From: Streptomyces sp. D2-8
GTDB taxonomy: Bacteria; Actinomycetota; Actinomycetes; Streptomycetales; Streptomycetaceae
Direction: 5' to 3'
DNA: 64,000 nt
NCBI RefSeq assembly: GCF_023184515.1
Contig: NZ_JAAHBP010000001.1
Span: forward strand, 930,001 to 994,000
Under the pieces are notes generated by a model that did no database searches, had not been told where the DNA came from, and worked only from the letters and a program-made list of their open reading frames with translations. This document shows positions 35,819 through 47,362 of the stretch, piece after piece (position 1 is the stretch's first letter; the number at the start of each line of letters is the position of its first letter). The translations under genes were made by a program, and so were the position numbers.

Positions 35819-35852
35819 CGCCCCGCCATTGACCTGCGTCAGCGGCGGGGCG
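35819..35852 (+). terminator. hairpin between the two NlpC/P60 genes
   Basis: Nine-base arms CGCCCCGCC (35819-35827) and GGCGGGGCG (35844-35852) with a 16-base loop. The two hydrolases therefore probably have separate transcripts, though the stem could also be part of the leader of the second. Confidence 0.6.
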
Positions 35853-35950
35853 TCGCGCTGGATACCCACGGATGGTCGTTGGCGGGCCCCTGTCGCGGGG
35901 CTACTGTCTGCCGCGTTCCAAGTCCGCCAGCGGAAGGAGAGCGGCTTCCC

Positions 35951-36964
35951 GTGGGGTCCCATCGCCGCCCAGCACCGTCCGGGTTCGACCGGGGCGCCAG
36001 TGCCGCGGTCGGCTTCCTGTCCGTCGCGGCCGCCGCCCTGGGCGCGGCACCGGCCGACGCCGCACCGTTCGACGACACCCGGGCCAGGGTGGACCGGCTC
36101 TACGAGCAGGCCGAGAAGGCGACCGAGGCGTACAACGAGGCCGACGAGCGCGCCGACGAACTGCGCGACGAGGTCGGCACCGTCCGGGACCGCATCGCCC
36201 GCCAGCAGCAGCGCATCAACTCCATGCGGGAGTCCTTCGGTTCGCTCGCCGGCGCCCAGTACCGCTCGGGCGGCATCGACCCGTCCCTCGCCCTGCTGTT
36301 CTCCGACGACCCGGACGACTACCTCGACCACGCGTCCCGGCTCGACCGCCTCACCGCCCACCAGGCCGGTGAGCTGAAGGAACTCCAGGGCGCCATGCGC
36401 GAACTCGCCCAGGACCGCGAGGAGGCCGCCGACAAGCTCCGCGAACTGGACAGGAGCCGCAAGGCCGTCGCCGCCCACAAGAAGACCGTGGAGCAGAAGC
36501 TCGCCACGGCCCGGCGGTTGCTCAACTCCCTGCCCGACGCCGAGCGCGACGCCTACGAACGGGCCTCCCGCTCCGGCCGCCCCGGCATGCCCGACCTCGG
36601 CAGTGTCACCGCCGCCTCGGGCCGCGGGTCCGCCGCCGTCGCCGCGGCCCGCAGCGCGCTCGGCAAGCCCTACGTCTGGGGCTCCAACGGGCCCTCCGGC
36701 TTCGACTGTTCGGGTCTGATGCAGTGGTCGTACGCGCAGGCCGGGGTCTCCCTGCCGCGCACCTCGCAGGCCCAGCGGTACGCCGGCCGGCAGGTCCCGC
36801 TGTCCGAGGCCCGCCCCGGTGACCTGGTCATCTACCGGGGCGACGCCAGCCATGTCGGGATGTACATGGGCAACGGCCAGGTCATCCACGCGCCCTACCC
36901 CGGCGCGCCCGTGCGCTACGACCCGGTCGGGATGATGCCCGTCTCGTCGGTCACCAGGGTCTGA
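35951..36964 (+). CDS. secreted NlpC/P60 cell-wall endopeptidase, second paralogue
   Basis: A 337-aa protein with the same plan as its neighbour: start GSHRRPAPSG, signal sequence ending ADAAPF, coiled coil (RVDRLYEQAEKATEAYNEA), the shared SIDPS/GIDPSLALLFSDDPDDYLD block, and an NlpC/P60 domain with Cys in SGFDCSGLMQWSYAQAG and His in DASHVGMYMGNGQVIHAP. Tandem duplication followed by divergence is clear. I chose GTG 35951 because GGAAGGAG lies 12-19 bases upstream and the signal peptide begins there; the open frame further upstream is spurious. Confidence 0.93.
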   Translation: MGSHRRPAPSGFDRGASAAVGFLSVAAAALGAAPADAAPFDDTRARVDRLYEQAEKATEAYNEADERADELRDEVGTVRDRIARQQQRINSMRESFGSLAGAQYRSGGIDPSLALLFSDDPDDYLDHASRLDRLTAHQAGELKELQGAMRELAQDREEAADKLRELDRSRKAVAAHKKTVEQKLATARRLLNSLPDAERDAYERASRSGRPGMPDLGSVTAASGRGSAAVAAARSALGKPYVWGSNGPSGFDCSGLMQWSYAQAGVSLPRTSQAQRYAGRQVPLSEARPGDLVIYRGDASHVGMYMGNGQVIHAPYPGAPVRYDPVGMMPVSSVTRV

Positions 36965-36997
36965 CCAGCGCGGCCCGGCGCCCGTACGATCGGGAAC

Positions 36998-38182
36998 GTG
37001 GCTGGTCGAAGGTCGGGGTCCGCGCTGCCGGCGCTCGTCGTGCTGCTCGTCGCCCTGACCGGGTGCGGCGGGCGGTCCGCGGCCGACCGTGCCACGGCCG
37101 ACGTCCAGCGGCTCCTGGACCGGCGGGCCGCCGCGGTCCTGGACCGCGACGAGCGGGCCTACGAACGGACGGGCACGGGGACGGATTTCGCCAGGCTGCG
37201 CACGGTGCCCGTGGCCGCCTGGTCGTACCGGGTGACCGCGGTGCGCCGCACCGGCGACACGGCCACCGCCGACGCCGAACTGCGCTACCGCGTCGCCGGG
37301 TACGACCGGGCGCCGGTGACCGCCGGACGCTCCCTGCGGCTGAGCCGGGACGCGGACGGGCAGTGGTCCGTCGACACCGACCGGCCCGCGAAGAAGGCCG
37401 CGCAGCAGCTCTGGGACCAGGGGACCGTGCAAGTCGTCCGGGGGCAGCGCAGTCTCGTGCTCGGCGTCGGGCAGTCGGGGCGGTCGCTGCGGGACTTCGC
37501 GGACCTGGCCGACCGTGCGGTGCCCGCCGTGTCGGACGCGTGGGGCACCGACTGGAGCCGGCGGGTCGTCGTGCTCGTGCCGAAGTCACTGGAGGGGATG
37601 GCGGGGCTGCTCGGCTCGCCCGCCTCCTCCTACCGCGGGATCGCGGCGGTCACCACCGGCGAGACGGGTGCACGGACCGGGGCGCCGGCGGACCGGATCA
37701 TCGTGAACCCGGACGCGTTCGCGCTCCTCGGCGGCCTCGGCGAGCAGGTCGTCGTCACCCACGAGACCACTCATGTCGCCACCCGCGCCCGCACCACGGC
37801 CGCAACGCCCCTGTGGCTGTCGGAGGGGTACGCCGACTGGGTCGGCTACCGCGCCGCCGGCCGCACCCCTGTCGAGGCCGCGCCCGAGCTGTCCCGGGCG
37901 GTCGGTGAGGGCCGGGTCCCCACCGCGCTCCCGGACGACGAGGACTTCGGCTTCACCGGCGACGCGAGCCGTCTGGCCCGCTCCTACGAGAGCGGCTGGA
38001 CGGCGTGCCGGCTGATCGCCGACCACTGGGGCGAGGGCCGGCTGGGCGAGTTCTACCGGGCCGTCGGGGAGCACCGGGAGCGGAGCGGGGCGGTAGAGGA
38101 CGCGATGCGCAAGGTCCTGGGGACGACGCCCGAGGCCTTCACGGAGAAGTGGCGGGCGTATCTGCTCGATCAGCTGGGCTGA
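36998..38182 (+). CDS. lipoprotein with zinc-metallopeptidase (gluzincin) domain
   Basis: A 394-aa protein with a lipoprotein signal (LPALVVLLVALTGCGG, Cys ~23). Residues ~30-145 form an NTF2-like or similar domain. The C-terminal half has a zinc motif HETTHVATR with the third ligand in LSEGYADWVGY, as in gluzincin peptidases (peptidase MA-like). A tail ending EAFTEKWRAYLLDQLG is characteristic of this family. It is likely anchored outside the membrane; substrate unknown. The last 13 bases overlap the end of the convergent padR gene. Confidence 0.88.
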   Translation: MAGRRSGSALPALVVLLVALTGCGGRSAADRATADVQRLLDRRAAAVLDRDERAYERTGTGTDFARLRTVPVAAWSYRVTAVRRTGDTATADAELRYRVAGYDRAPVTAGRSLRLSRDADGQWSVDTDRPAKKAAQQLWDQGTVQVVRGQRSLVLGVGQSGRSLRDFADLADRAVPAVSDAWGTDWSRRVVVLVPKSLEGMAGLLGSPASSYRGIAAVTTGETGARTGAPADRIIVNPDAFALLGGLGEQVVVTHETTHVATRARTTAATPLWLSEGYADWVGYRAAGRTPVEAAPELSRAVGEGRVPTALPDDEDFGFTGDASRLARSYESGWTACRLIADHWGEGRLGEFYRAVGEHRERSGAVEDAMRKVLGTTPEAFTEKWRAYLLDQLG

Positions 38183-38700
38183 TCGAGCAGCGCGACGGCC
38201 TCCCGGAGCCAGGCCCGTTCCGCCGCGCCCGTCGCTCTCGCGACCCGGAGCATGCCCTGGCGGAACAGGTCGTCCGTCTCCTCGGCGCTGACCGGCTTGC
38301 CGGACTCGTAGAAGAAGCTCGCCGGGGTCTGGAGGAAGTCCAGCCGGCGGCGCAACACCGCGGCCTGCTCCTGCCGGTCGGGCAGGTGGCGCAGGAACGC
38401 CAGAACCGTGTTGAAGCGGACGTGGTCGGTGATCTCGGTCTGCTTCGGGTGGCGCAGCCGCTCCAGCAGCTCCTCGCGGCCCTTGGCGGTGAGGGCGAGG
38501 ATCCGCCGCGGGGCCGCACTCGCGCCCGGCTCGGTGTGCTGGTCGAGCAGGCCCGCACCGACCAGGCGCGTGATCGCCGGGTAGAGCGCGCCGTCGCTGA
38601 CCGGCCGGACATGCCCGGTGAGCGCTCTGATGCGCTCCTTCAGCTCGTAGCCGTGCAGCGGCTCCTCGGCCAGGAAGCCCAGGATCGACAGCTCCAGCAT
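38170..38700 (-). CDS. PadR-family transcriptional repressor
   Basis: A 176-aa protein starting MLELSILGFLAEEPLHGYEL, the PadR winged-helix signature with HGYEL, and GALYPAITRLVGAGLL for the recognition helix, wing RRILALTAKGREEL, and a long C-terminal helical dimerisation region (PadR-s2 type). It is divergent from a MATE transporter gene, the usual arrangement for a drug-sensing repressor and its target pump. The triple repeat between the genes is its likely operator. ATG 38700 follows GGAGGGCC on the minus strand. Confidence 0.94.
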   Translation of the reverse strand: MLELSILGFLAEEPLHGYELKERIRALTGHVRPVSDGALYPAITRLVGAGLLDQHTEPGASAAPRRILALTAKGREELLERLRHPKQTEITDHVRFNTVLAFLRHLPDRQEQAAVLRRRLDFLQTPASFFYESGKPVSAEETDDLFRQGMLRVARATGAAERAWLREAVALLDQPS

Positions 38701-38731
38701 GGCCCTCCTTGCGGGTGGGTGAGACCGCATG

Positions 38732-38778
38732 CTACCTCTTGACGAGCTACCTCGAATCGAGTTACCTCGTATCGAGGT
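38732..38778. promoter_or_regulatory. three 15-bp direct repeats, likely PadR operator
   Basis: YTACCTCNNNNCGAG occurs three times with exact 15-base period (38732-38746, 38747-38761, 38762-38776). The second and third contain palindromes CTCGA-A-TCGAG (38751-38761) and ACCTCG-TAT-CGAGGT (38764-38778). A TTGACG (38739-38744) within the array could be a -35 for the MATE gene, so binding would block transcription. Confidence 0.75.
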
Positions 38779-38806
38779 TCGCCAGGACCCAGGGGGAACA
38801 GTCACC

Positions 38807-40129
38807 GTGAACGCCCACCGCACGCAGCTCGTCCTGCTCGCCCGCCCCGTCTACTTCTCGCTCCTCGCCTCTGTCGCCGCAGGGATCATCAACACCGTCT
38901 GGGTCGCCCGGCTGGGCAGTCCGGCCGTGGCCGCCGTCGCCGTGGCCACCAACACGGAGAACGTGCTGCTCGGCGTCGCCCTGGTCTTCGGCTCCGGCAC
39001 GACCGTGCTGGTCGCGCACGCCCGCGGTGCCGGCGACCTCGTGGCCGTCCGGGCGGCCGTGCGCGGCGGATGGGCCCTGTGGGCGGTCGTGACGCCGCTG
39101 GTGGTGGCGGGCGGCCTGCTGGGACGCGAACCGCTGGCGCGACTGGTGCTGGGCGGGGCCGACAGCGCCGCCCTCCCGCTCGCCGTCGCCTACTTCACGC
39201 TCTCCATACCCGGCATGGCCGTCTTCTTCGCCCAGCAACTCGTCGACGGCATCCTCAAAGGCGCCGGCGACACGAGAACACCGATGCGGCTCGCCCTGCT
39301 GTCCAACGGCCTGATCCTGGCCCTCGACCCGCTCTTCATCCACCTCTACGGCGTCCGGGGCGCCGCCGTCTCGACAGTGCTGTCCCGGTGCGTGGCGCTC
39401 GGGGTGGGACTCGGCGCGATCCGGCGCGACATCCTGCTGCGGACGGCCCGCGGGACGGAGCCGGGCGAGGCTCTGGCCGTGTCCCTGCGGCGGACGCTGA
39501 CGACGGGCCTGCCCATGTCCGCCGACTTCACCGTGCGGCAGACGGGCGCCCTGGTCCTGGTCGGGATCGTGGCGCGGCTCGGAGTGACGGCGGTGGCCGC
39601 GTACGCGATCGCCTACAAGGTCATGTACGTGGCGACCATGGCCTTCTACGCCGTCCGGCAGGCGGCCTCCATCCACACCGCGCACACGCGCGGCGCCGGG
39701 GCCGACGAACGGTGGGCGATCGGCCGGCAGGCCGTGCTCGTCTCCGGCGCGCTCGGCGTCACCGCGGCCGTCCTGCTGGCCGTCACCGCCCCGTGGCTCA
39801 TGGCCGCCTTCGGCGCCGGGCCCGGGGTCACGCGCGAAGGTGTGCTGTTCCTGCGCTGCGCCGGGCCCTACCTGCTGCTGATGGCCTGTCTCATAGCCCT
39901 CGGCGGCGTCTTCGAGGGCAGCGGGGGCGCTCCGCTGCTGCTGCGGGTGACCGCGCTCGGGACCGGGGTCCAGCTGGCCCTGGCGTACGTCCTGACGGGG
40001 CTCGGGCTGCCCGGGGTGTGTCTCGCGCTGGCGCTCGCGACGGCGGTGCAGTGTGGGCTGGCGGGGGTGCTGTTCCGGCGGGCCCCGGCTCAGGAGGAGA
40101 CCGGGGTCTCGTCCGTACGGGCCGGCTGA
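38807..40129 (+). CDS. MATE-family multidrug exporter
   Basis: A 440-aa protein with twelve membrane helices in two repeats. MATE landmarks are RPVYFSLLASVAAGIINTVWVARLG at the start, GTTVLVAHARGAGD, YFTLSIPGMAVFFAQQLVDGILKGAGDTRTP and the second-half LTTGLPMSADFTVRQTG. MATE proteins export cationic drugs by Na+ or H+ antiport. I chose the GTG at 38807, preceded by AGGGGGAAC; the frame upstream is the translated operator repeat. The 3' end overlaps the convergent GT87 gene by 40 bases. Confidence 0.93.
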   Translation: MNAHRTQLVLLARPVYFSLLASVAAGIINTVWVARLGSPAVAAVAVATNTENVLLGVALVFGSGTTVLVAHARGAGDLVAVRAAVRGGWALWAVVTPLVVAGGLLGREPLARLVLGGADSAALPLAVAYFTLSIPGMAVFFAQQLVDGILKGAGDTRTPMRLALLSNGLILALDPLFIHLYGVRGAAVSTVLSRCVALGVGLGAIRRDILLRTARGTEPGEALAVSLRRTLTTGLPMSADFTVRQTGALVLVGIVARLGVTAVAAYAIAYKVMYVATMAFYAVRQAASIHTAHTRGAGADERWAIGRQAVLVSGALGVTAAVLLAVTAPWLMAAFGAGPGVTREGVLFLRCAGPYLLLMACLIALGGVFEGSGGAPLLLRVTALGTGVQLALAYVLTGLGLPGVCLALALATAVQCGLAGVLFRRAPAQEETGVSSVRAG

Positions 40130-41328
40130 GGCGGCACGGGAGCGGGGGGCGTGACGGGCGGTACGGTCGCTCGCCACAGGGCGCGGGCCGCGATCAGTGC
40201 GGCGACCACCAGCAGGCCGTTGCGCAGGAACAGCAAGGTGAGGCCGAGGCCGTCACTGGCCACCACGTTGGCGAAGTAGTACGGGAACTCCAGCACCGTC
40301 ACGAGGCACGCCACCAGCACCAGCGCGACCGGCAGCCGCATCCGGCTGCCCGGGAAGTACAGGCACACCGCCGCCAGCCCGACCAGCCACACCATGTACT
40401 GCGGGCTGATCACCCGGCTGGTGGTGGTGAACATCAGCACCGCCACGAAGGCCGCGTCGGCGAGGGTGTGCTCCTCGAAGCGCCGGGCCAGCAGCCGCCA
40501 CAGCACCAGCCAGCCGAACGCCGCCCCGGTCAGGAACAGCGCGCCCGTGCTCACCTCGCTCACATACGGCCCGAGGAACTCGATCGAGCCGTAGTTCAGC
40601 TTCACCTCGCCCCGCCAGCCGAAGTGCCGGGCGACATGGAAGACCAGTGCGCCCAGCGACTCCACCTCGGTGCCCCGGTCGCGCTGGAAGGTCAGGAACG
40701 CGAACCCACCCGGCATGGCCAGCGCGAACACGCCCGTCACCGCGATGCCGGTCACCAGCGCCGACGCCCAGGCGCTGCGGCGGCGGGCGGCGAGAAGCAG
40801 CATCGCCGGCCAGACCTTCAGCAGCGCGCCGAAGGCCGCCAGGGCCCCCATCGCCTTCGGGTGCCGGGCACCCGCGAGCAGCGCGGCCATGGCCACCGCC
40901 GCGACCATCACGTCGTAGCGGGCGTACACCGTCGGGCCGAGCAGCGGCACGCCGATCACCCACACCCAGGCGCCGCGCAGCGACCGGCCCGGGCGGCGTC
41001 CCACGTACGTCATCAGGGCCAGCACGGCCAGGTCGGTGACGCAGACCAGGACGAAGAACGCGGTCGCGTAGTCCAGGAAGGGCAGCAGGCCGGGGGAGAG
41101 GATCGCCAGCGCGGCGGCGGGCGGGTACTGCCAGGTGACGTCCTCCAGCGGGAACGTTCCGGTGCGCAGGACGTCGTACCAGCCCTGGTAGATCACGTGC
41201 ACGTCGCTCGTGACGTCCGGGCCCGGGAAGACGTACACCTTCAGGACGAACAGCAGCAGCAACAGCCTCGTGAGACACCAGACCACCGGCAGCCATGCCA
41301 GGGACCGCCTCGTGCCCGTCCTCTTCAC
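40090..41328 (-). CDS. GT87-family membrane mannosyltransferase-like protein
   Basis: A 412-aa polytopic protein (about ten helices) of the GT-C fold: DVHVIYQGWYDVLRTGTFP with the catalytic-type Asp in the first loop, VTWQYPPAAALAI, and VISPQYMVWLVGLAAV. The polyprenyl-phosphomannose-dependent glycosyltransferase 87 family (DUF2029) contains mycobacterial enzymes that build lipomannan-type glycans, with Rv2181 as a nearby parallel. Start GTG 41328 has AGGGATCAG upstream; longer frames reading to 42261 are antisense of the next gene. Donor and acceptor are not evident. Divergent from the GT4 gene. Confidence 0.85.
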   Translation of the reverse strand: MKRTGTRRSLAWLPVVWCLTRLLLLLFVLKVYVFPGPDVTSDVHVIYQGWYDVLRTGTFPLEDVTWQYPPAAALAILSPGLLPFLDYATAFFVLVCVTDLAVLALMTYVGRRPGRSLRGAWVWVIGVPLLGPTVYARYDVMVAAVAMAALLAGARHPKAMGALAAFGALLKVWPAMLLLAARRRSAWASALVTGIAVTGVFALAMPGGFAFLTFQRDRGTEVESLGALVFHVARHFGWRGEVKLNYGSIEFLGPYVSEVSTGALFLTGAAFGWLVLWRLLARRFEEHTLADAAFVAVLMFTTTSRVISPQYMVWLVGLAAVCLYFPGSRMRLPVALVLVACLVTVLEFPYYFANVVASDGLGLTLLFLRNGLLVVAALIAARALWRATVPPVTPPAPVPPQPARTDETPVSS

Positions 41329-41432
41329 CTGATCCCTGCCCGTTCGCGCGCCGTGTTGATGGGGCCATGATGGTCCCCTCGGCTGTGAGCGTGCCATACA
41401 TGCTGCCGCGCAGTGCGGTGAGGGCGGTTCGG

Positions 41433-41438
41433 TAGGGT
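41433..41438 (+). promoter_or_regulatory. TAGGGT -10 hexamer 7 bases before a GTG start (leaderless pattern)
   Basis: TAGGGT at 41433-41438 and GTG at 41446 leave 7 bases between, so transcription would begin at or next to the start codon. No ribosome site is present. Confidence 0.45.
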
Positions 41439-41445
41439 CGGCGGC

Positions 41446-44347
<2,902 letters not shown>

Positions 44348-44363
44348 CCGGCCCGATCGAGGG

Positions 44364-46160
44364 TCACTTCGCGTAGATCGCCTCGACCTCGTGCGCGTAG
44401 TCCTTCGCCACCACGTTCCGCTTCAGCTTCAGCGAGGGCGTCAGGTGGCCCGACTCCTCCGTGAACTGGGAGGGCAGAATGCGGAACTTCCGCACCGATT
44501 CCGCCTTCGACACCGCGGCGTTGCCGTCGTCGATCGCCGCCTGGATCGCGGCCAGCAGGTCCGGGTCCTCGCTCAGCGACGCCGCGGTGGAACCCGCCGG
44601 CTTACCCTGGTCGGAGCACCAACGGCCCAGGAACTCCTCGTCGATGGTGACCAGCGCGCCCACGAACGGCCGCCCGTCGCCCACCACCATGCACTCCGCG
44701 ACCAGCGCGTGCGCCCGGATGCGGTCCTCGATCACGGCCGGGGCGACGTTCTTGCCGCCCGCGGTGACGATGATCTCCTTCTTGCGGCCGGTGATCCTGA
44801 GGTAGCCGTCCTCGTCGAGGGTGCCGATGTCACCGGTGTGGAACCAGCCGTCGGCCAGGGCCTCGGCAGTCGCGCCCGGATTGTTCCAGTACTCCTTGAA
44901 GATGTGCTCGCCGTGCAGCAGCACCTCGCCGTCGTCGGCGATCCGGATCACCGAGCCGGGCAGCGGCTGGCCGACCGTGCCGATCTTCTGCCGGTCCCAG
45001 GGGTTGAACGCGGTAGGGGCGCAGGACTCGGTCAGGCCGTAGCCCTCCAGGACCGTGAAGCCGATGCCGCGGAAGAAGTGCCCGAGGCGCTCGCCCAGCG
45101 GGGCGCCGCCCGAGATGGCGTACTCGCCCCGGCCGCCGAGGACCGCGCGCAGCTTGCTGTAGACGAGCTTGTCGAACGTCTTGTGCTTGATCCTCAGGCC
45201 GAGGGACGGGCCCGACGGGGTGTCCAGCGCCTTGCTGTAGGCGATCGCGGTGTCGGCCGCCTTGTCGAAGATCTTCCCCTTGCCGTCGGCCTGCGCCTTG
45301 GCTCGGGCCGAGTTGTAGACCTTCTCGAAAACCCGCGGCACGCCGAGGATCAGCGTCGGGCGGAACGCGGCCAGCTCGTCGGTGAGGTTCTTGATGTCCG
45401 GGACGCAGCCCAGCTTGATCGGCGCCATCATCGGGGCGATCTGCACCAGCCGGCCGAAGACGTGTGCCAGCGGCAGGAAGAGCAGGACCGAGCACTCGCC
45501 GGTGCGGAACAGGGGGCGCAGGCGCTCCACGACGTTCCCGCAGTCCGCGAAGAAGTTGCGGTGGGTGAGGACACAGCCCTTGGGGCGGCCCGTGGTGCCG
45601 GAGGTGTAGACGATGGTCGCCGGGTCGTCGGCCTTGGCGATCGAGCCGCGCTCCTCGACCGTCTCGTCGGTGACGTCCTGGCCGAGCCGGCCCAGCTCGT
45701 CGAGCCCGCCGCCCTCGATCTGCCACACGTGCTTGAGCGCCGGCAGCCGGTCGCGCACCGACTCGATCGCGGCCGAGTGGGCGTCCGTCTCCACGACGCA
45801 GGCGGTCGCGCCCGAGTCACCGAGGATCCACTGCACCTGCTCCGGCGAACTGGTCTCGTACACCGGCACGGTCACCGCGCCCGCGCTCCAGATCGCGAAG
45901 TCCAGCAGCGTCCACTCGTAGCGGGTGCGGGACATCAGGCCCACCCGGTCGCCCGGCTGGACGCCGGCGGCGATCAGCCCCTTCGCCGCCGTGTGCACCT
46001 CGGCGAGGAACGTGGTGGCCGTGACGTCCTGCCAGCTGCCGCCGATCTTGCGGGCGATGACAGCGACGTCCGGGTGCTGCGCGGCGTTTCTGCGAACGAT
46101 GTCGGTCAGATTTCCGTCCGCAGGGACCTCGTACAAAGCCGGAAGGCTGAACTCGCGCAA
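44364..46160 (-). CDS. long-chain acyl-CoA synthetase (FadD15-like)
   Basis: A 598-aa AMP-forming ligase: P-loop-like VYTSGTTGRPKGCVLTH, LPLAHVFGRL, GYGLTESCAP, DGWFHTGDIGTLDEDGYLRI, GRKKEIIVTAGGKNVAP, and C-terminal Lys in SGHLTPSLKLKRNVV. Long-chain acyl-CoA synthetases activate fatty acids through an acyl-adenylate. It corresponds by order to mycobacterial FadD15 (Rv2187), next to the PimB-prime-like gene. TTG 46160 is a convincing start because GAGGAG lies 8 bases upstream and MREFSLPALYE is the conserved N-terminus. Confidence 0.95.
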   Translation of the reverse strand: MREFSLPALYEVPADGNLTDIVRRNAAQHPDVAVIARKIGGSWQDVTATTFLAEVHTAAKGLIAAGVQPGDRVGLMSRTRYEWTLLDFAIWSAGAVTVPVYETSSPEQVQWILGDSGATACVVETDAHSAAIESVRDRLPALKHVWQIEGGGLDELGRLGQDVTDETVEERGSIAKADDPATIVYTSGTTGRPKGCVLTHRNFFADCGNVVERLRPLFRTGECSVLLFLPLAHVFGRLVQIAPMMAPIKLGCVPDIKNLTDELAAFRPTLILGVPRVFEKVYNSARAKAQADGKGKIFDKAADTAIAYSKALDTPSGPSLGLRIKHKTFDKLVYSKLRAVLGGRGEYAISGGAPLGERLGHFFRGIGFTVLEGYGLTESCAPTAFNPWDRQKIGTVGQPLPGSVIRIADDGEVLLHGEHIFKEYWNNPGATAEALADGWFHTGDIGTLDEDGYLRITGRKKEIIVTAGGKNVAPAVIEDRIRAHALVAECMVVGDGRPFVGALVTIDEEFLGRWCSDQGKPAGSTAASLSEDPDLLAAIQAAIDDGNAAVSKAESVRKFRILPSQFTEESGHLTPSLKLKRNVVAKDYAHEVEAIYAK

Positions 46161-46388
46161 GACTGCTGCTCCTCATAGGGCGCCGGCGCCACGACGGTGT
46201 GTGCTGCGACGGTGCGGTCCAAGGCTCGGGGAGGTACTCAGGCATTCACTTGTTGAAATGCAGAGCACGACTGGACTGCCCGGACGTTACCCGCCGGTAT
46301 GGCTTCTCCGACAGGGGGTCCCGTCGAGATGTTCGCTGCGTCACACAGTTGGGTATTCCTTCGCGCACAGTAGTCCACGCACTAACTG

Positions 46389-46398
46389 ACTGGCCAGT
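46389..46398. promoter_or_regulatory. ACTGGCCAGT palindrome in divergent gap
   Basis: A 10-base perfect palindrome in the 296-base gap between the acyl-CoA synthetase and metallophosphoesterase genes. The gap is AT-richer than neighbours and must hold two promoters; I see no further structure. Confidence 0.25.
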
Positions 46399-46456
46399 AA
46401 CCGCAGGTAGGGCCGCCACTGTTCACGTGTGCCGCACACGCTTACGCTTGATCGTC

Positions 46457-47254
46457 ATGGCACCCACACCAGCCGGATACCACCGGACGCGCGTACACGT
46501 GGTGAGCGACGTGCACGGCAACGCCCGCGACCTGGCCAGGGCCGGTGAGGGCGCCGACGCCCTGATATGCCTGGGCGATCTCGTCCTCTTCCTCGACTAC
46601 GCCGACCACGCGCGCGGCATCTTCCCCGACCTGTTCGGCGTCGAGAACGCCGACCGCATCGTGGCGCTGCGCACCGCCCGCCGCTTCGAGGAGGCCCGGG
46701 AGTTCGGTGCCCGGCTGTGGGCCGGCGTCGGCGAGGACCGCGCCTCGGTGATCGAGGAGGCGGTGCGCAAGCAGTACGCCGAGATGTTCGCCGCGTTCCC
46801 CTCTCCTACGTACGCCACCTACGGCAACGTCGACATGCCGCCCCTGTGGCGGGAGTACGCCGGCCCCGGCACGACCGTCCTCGACGGCGAGCGCGTCGAG
46901 ATCGGCGGCCTGGTCTTCGGCTTCGTCGGCGGCGGCCTGCGCACACCCATGCGGACGCCGTACGAGATCAGCGACGAGGAGTACGCGGCGAAGATCGAGG
47001 CCGTGGGCGAGGTGGACGTGCTCTGCACCCACATCCCGCCCGAGGTGCCCGAACTGGTCTACGACACCGTCGCCCGCCGCTTCGAGCGCGGCAGCCGGGC
47101 GCTGCTGGACGCCATTCGCCGCACCCGGCCCCGGTACTCCCTCTTCGGGCACGTGCACCAGCCGCTGGTGCGGCGGATGCGGATCGGGGCAACCGAGTGT
47201 GTGAACGTGGGGCACTTCGCGGCGACCGGGACCCCGTGGGCGCTGGAGTGGTGA
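46457..47254 (+). CDS. calcineurin-like metallophosphoesterase
   Basis: The 265-aa protein has the metallophosphatase motifs VVSDVHGNARD, ICLGDLVLFLDYAD, TYGNVDMP (GNxD/H), HIPPEVP and FGHVHQPLV, which bind the dinuclear metal centre. All motifs are intact. Substrate is not predictable; related proteins hydrolyse cyclic nucleotides or phosphoesters. The ATG at 46457 gives an N-terminus MAPTPAGYHRTRVHVVSDVHG; a downstream start is possible. The next gene (SRPBCC) lies 108 bases on. Confidence 0.9.
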   Translation: MAPTPAGYHRTRVHVVSDVHGNARDLARAGEGADALICLGDLVLFLDYADHARGIFPDLFGVENADRIVALRTARRFEEAREFGARLWAGVGEDRASVIEEAVRKQYAEMFAAFPSPTYATYGNVDMPPLWREYAGPGTTVLDGERVEIGGLVFGFVGGGLRTPMRTPYEISDEEYAAKIEAVGEVDVLCTHIPPEVPELVYDTVARRFERGSRALLDAIRRTRPRYSLFGHVHQPLVRRMRIGATECVNVGHFAATGTPWALEW

Positions 47255-47362
47255 GGACGTCCCAGGTCGGGTGCGATCACCGGGCCCGGTGCGCGGTAGC
47301 CTTCACGCTGCACACGCGTGCGCACGACCTCATACCGGCCCGCATCTGGAGGAGCCACGGCG

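Noticed and set aside
38729..38806. Upstream extension of the MATE gene from an ATG at 38729
   Set aside because: It simply translates the 15-bp repeats (ELPRIELPRIE) and lacks a ribosome site; the GTG at 38807 has one.
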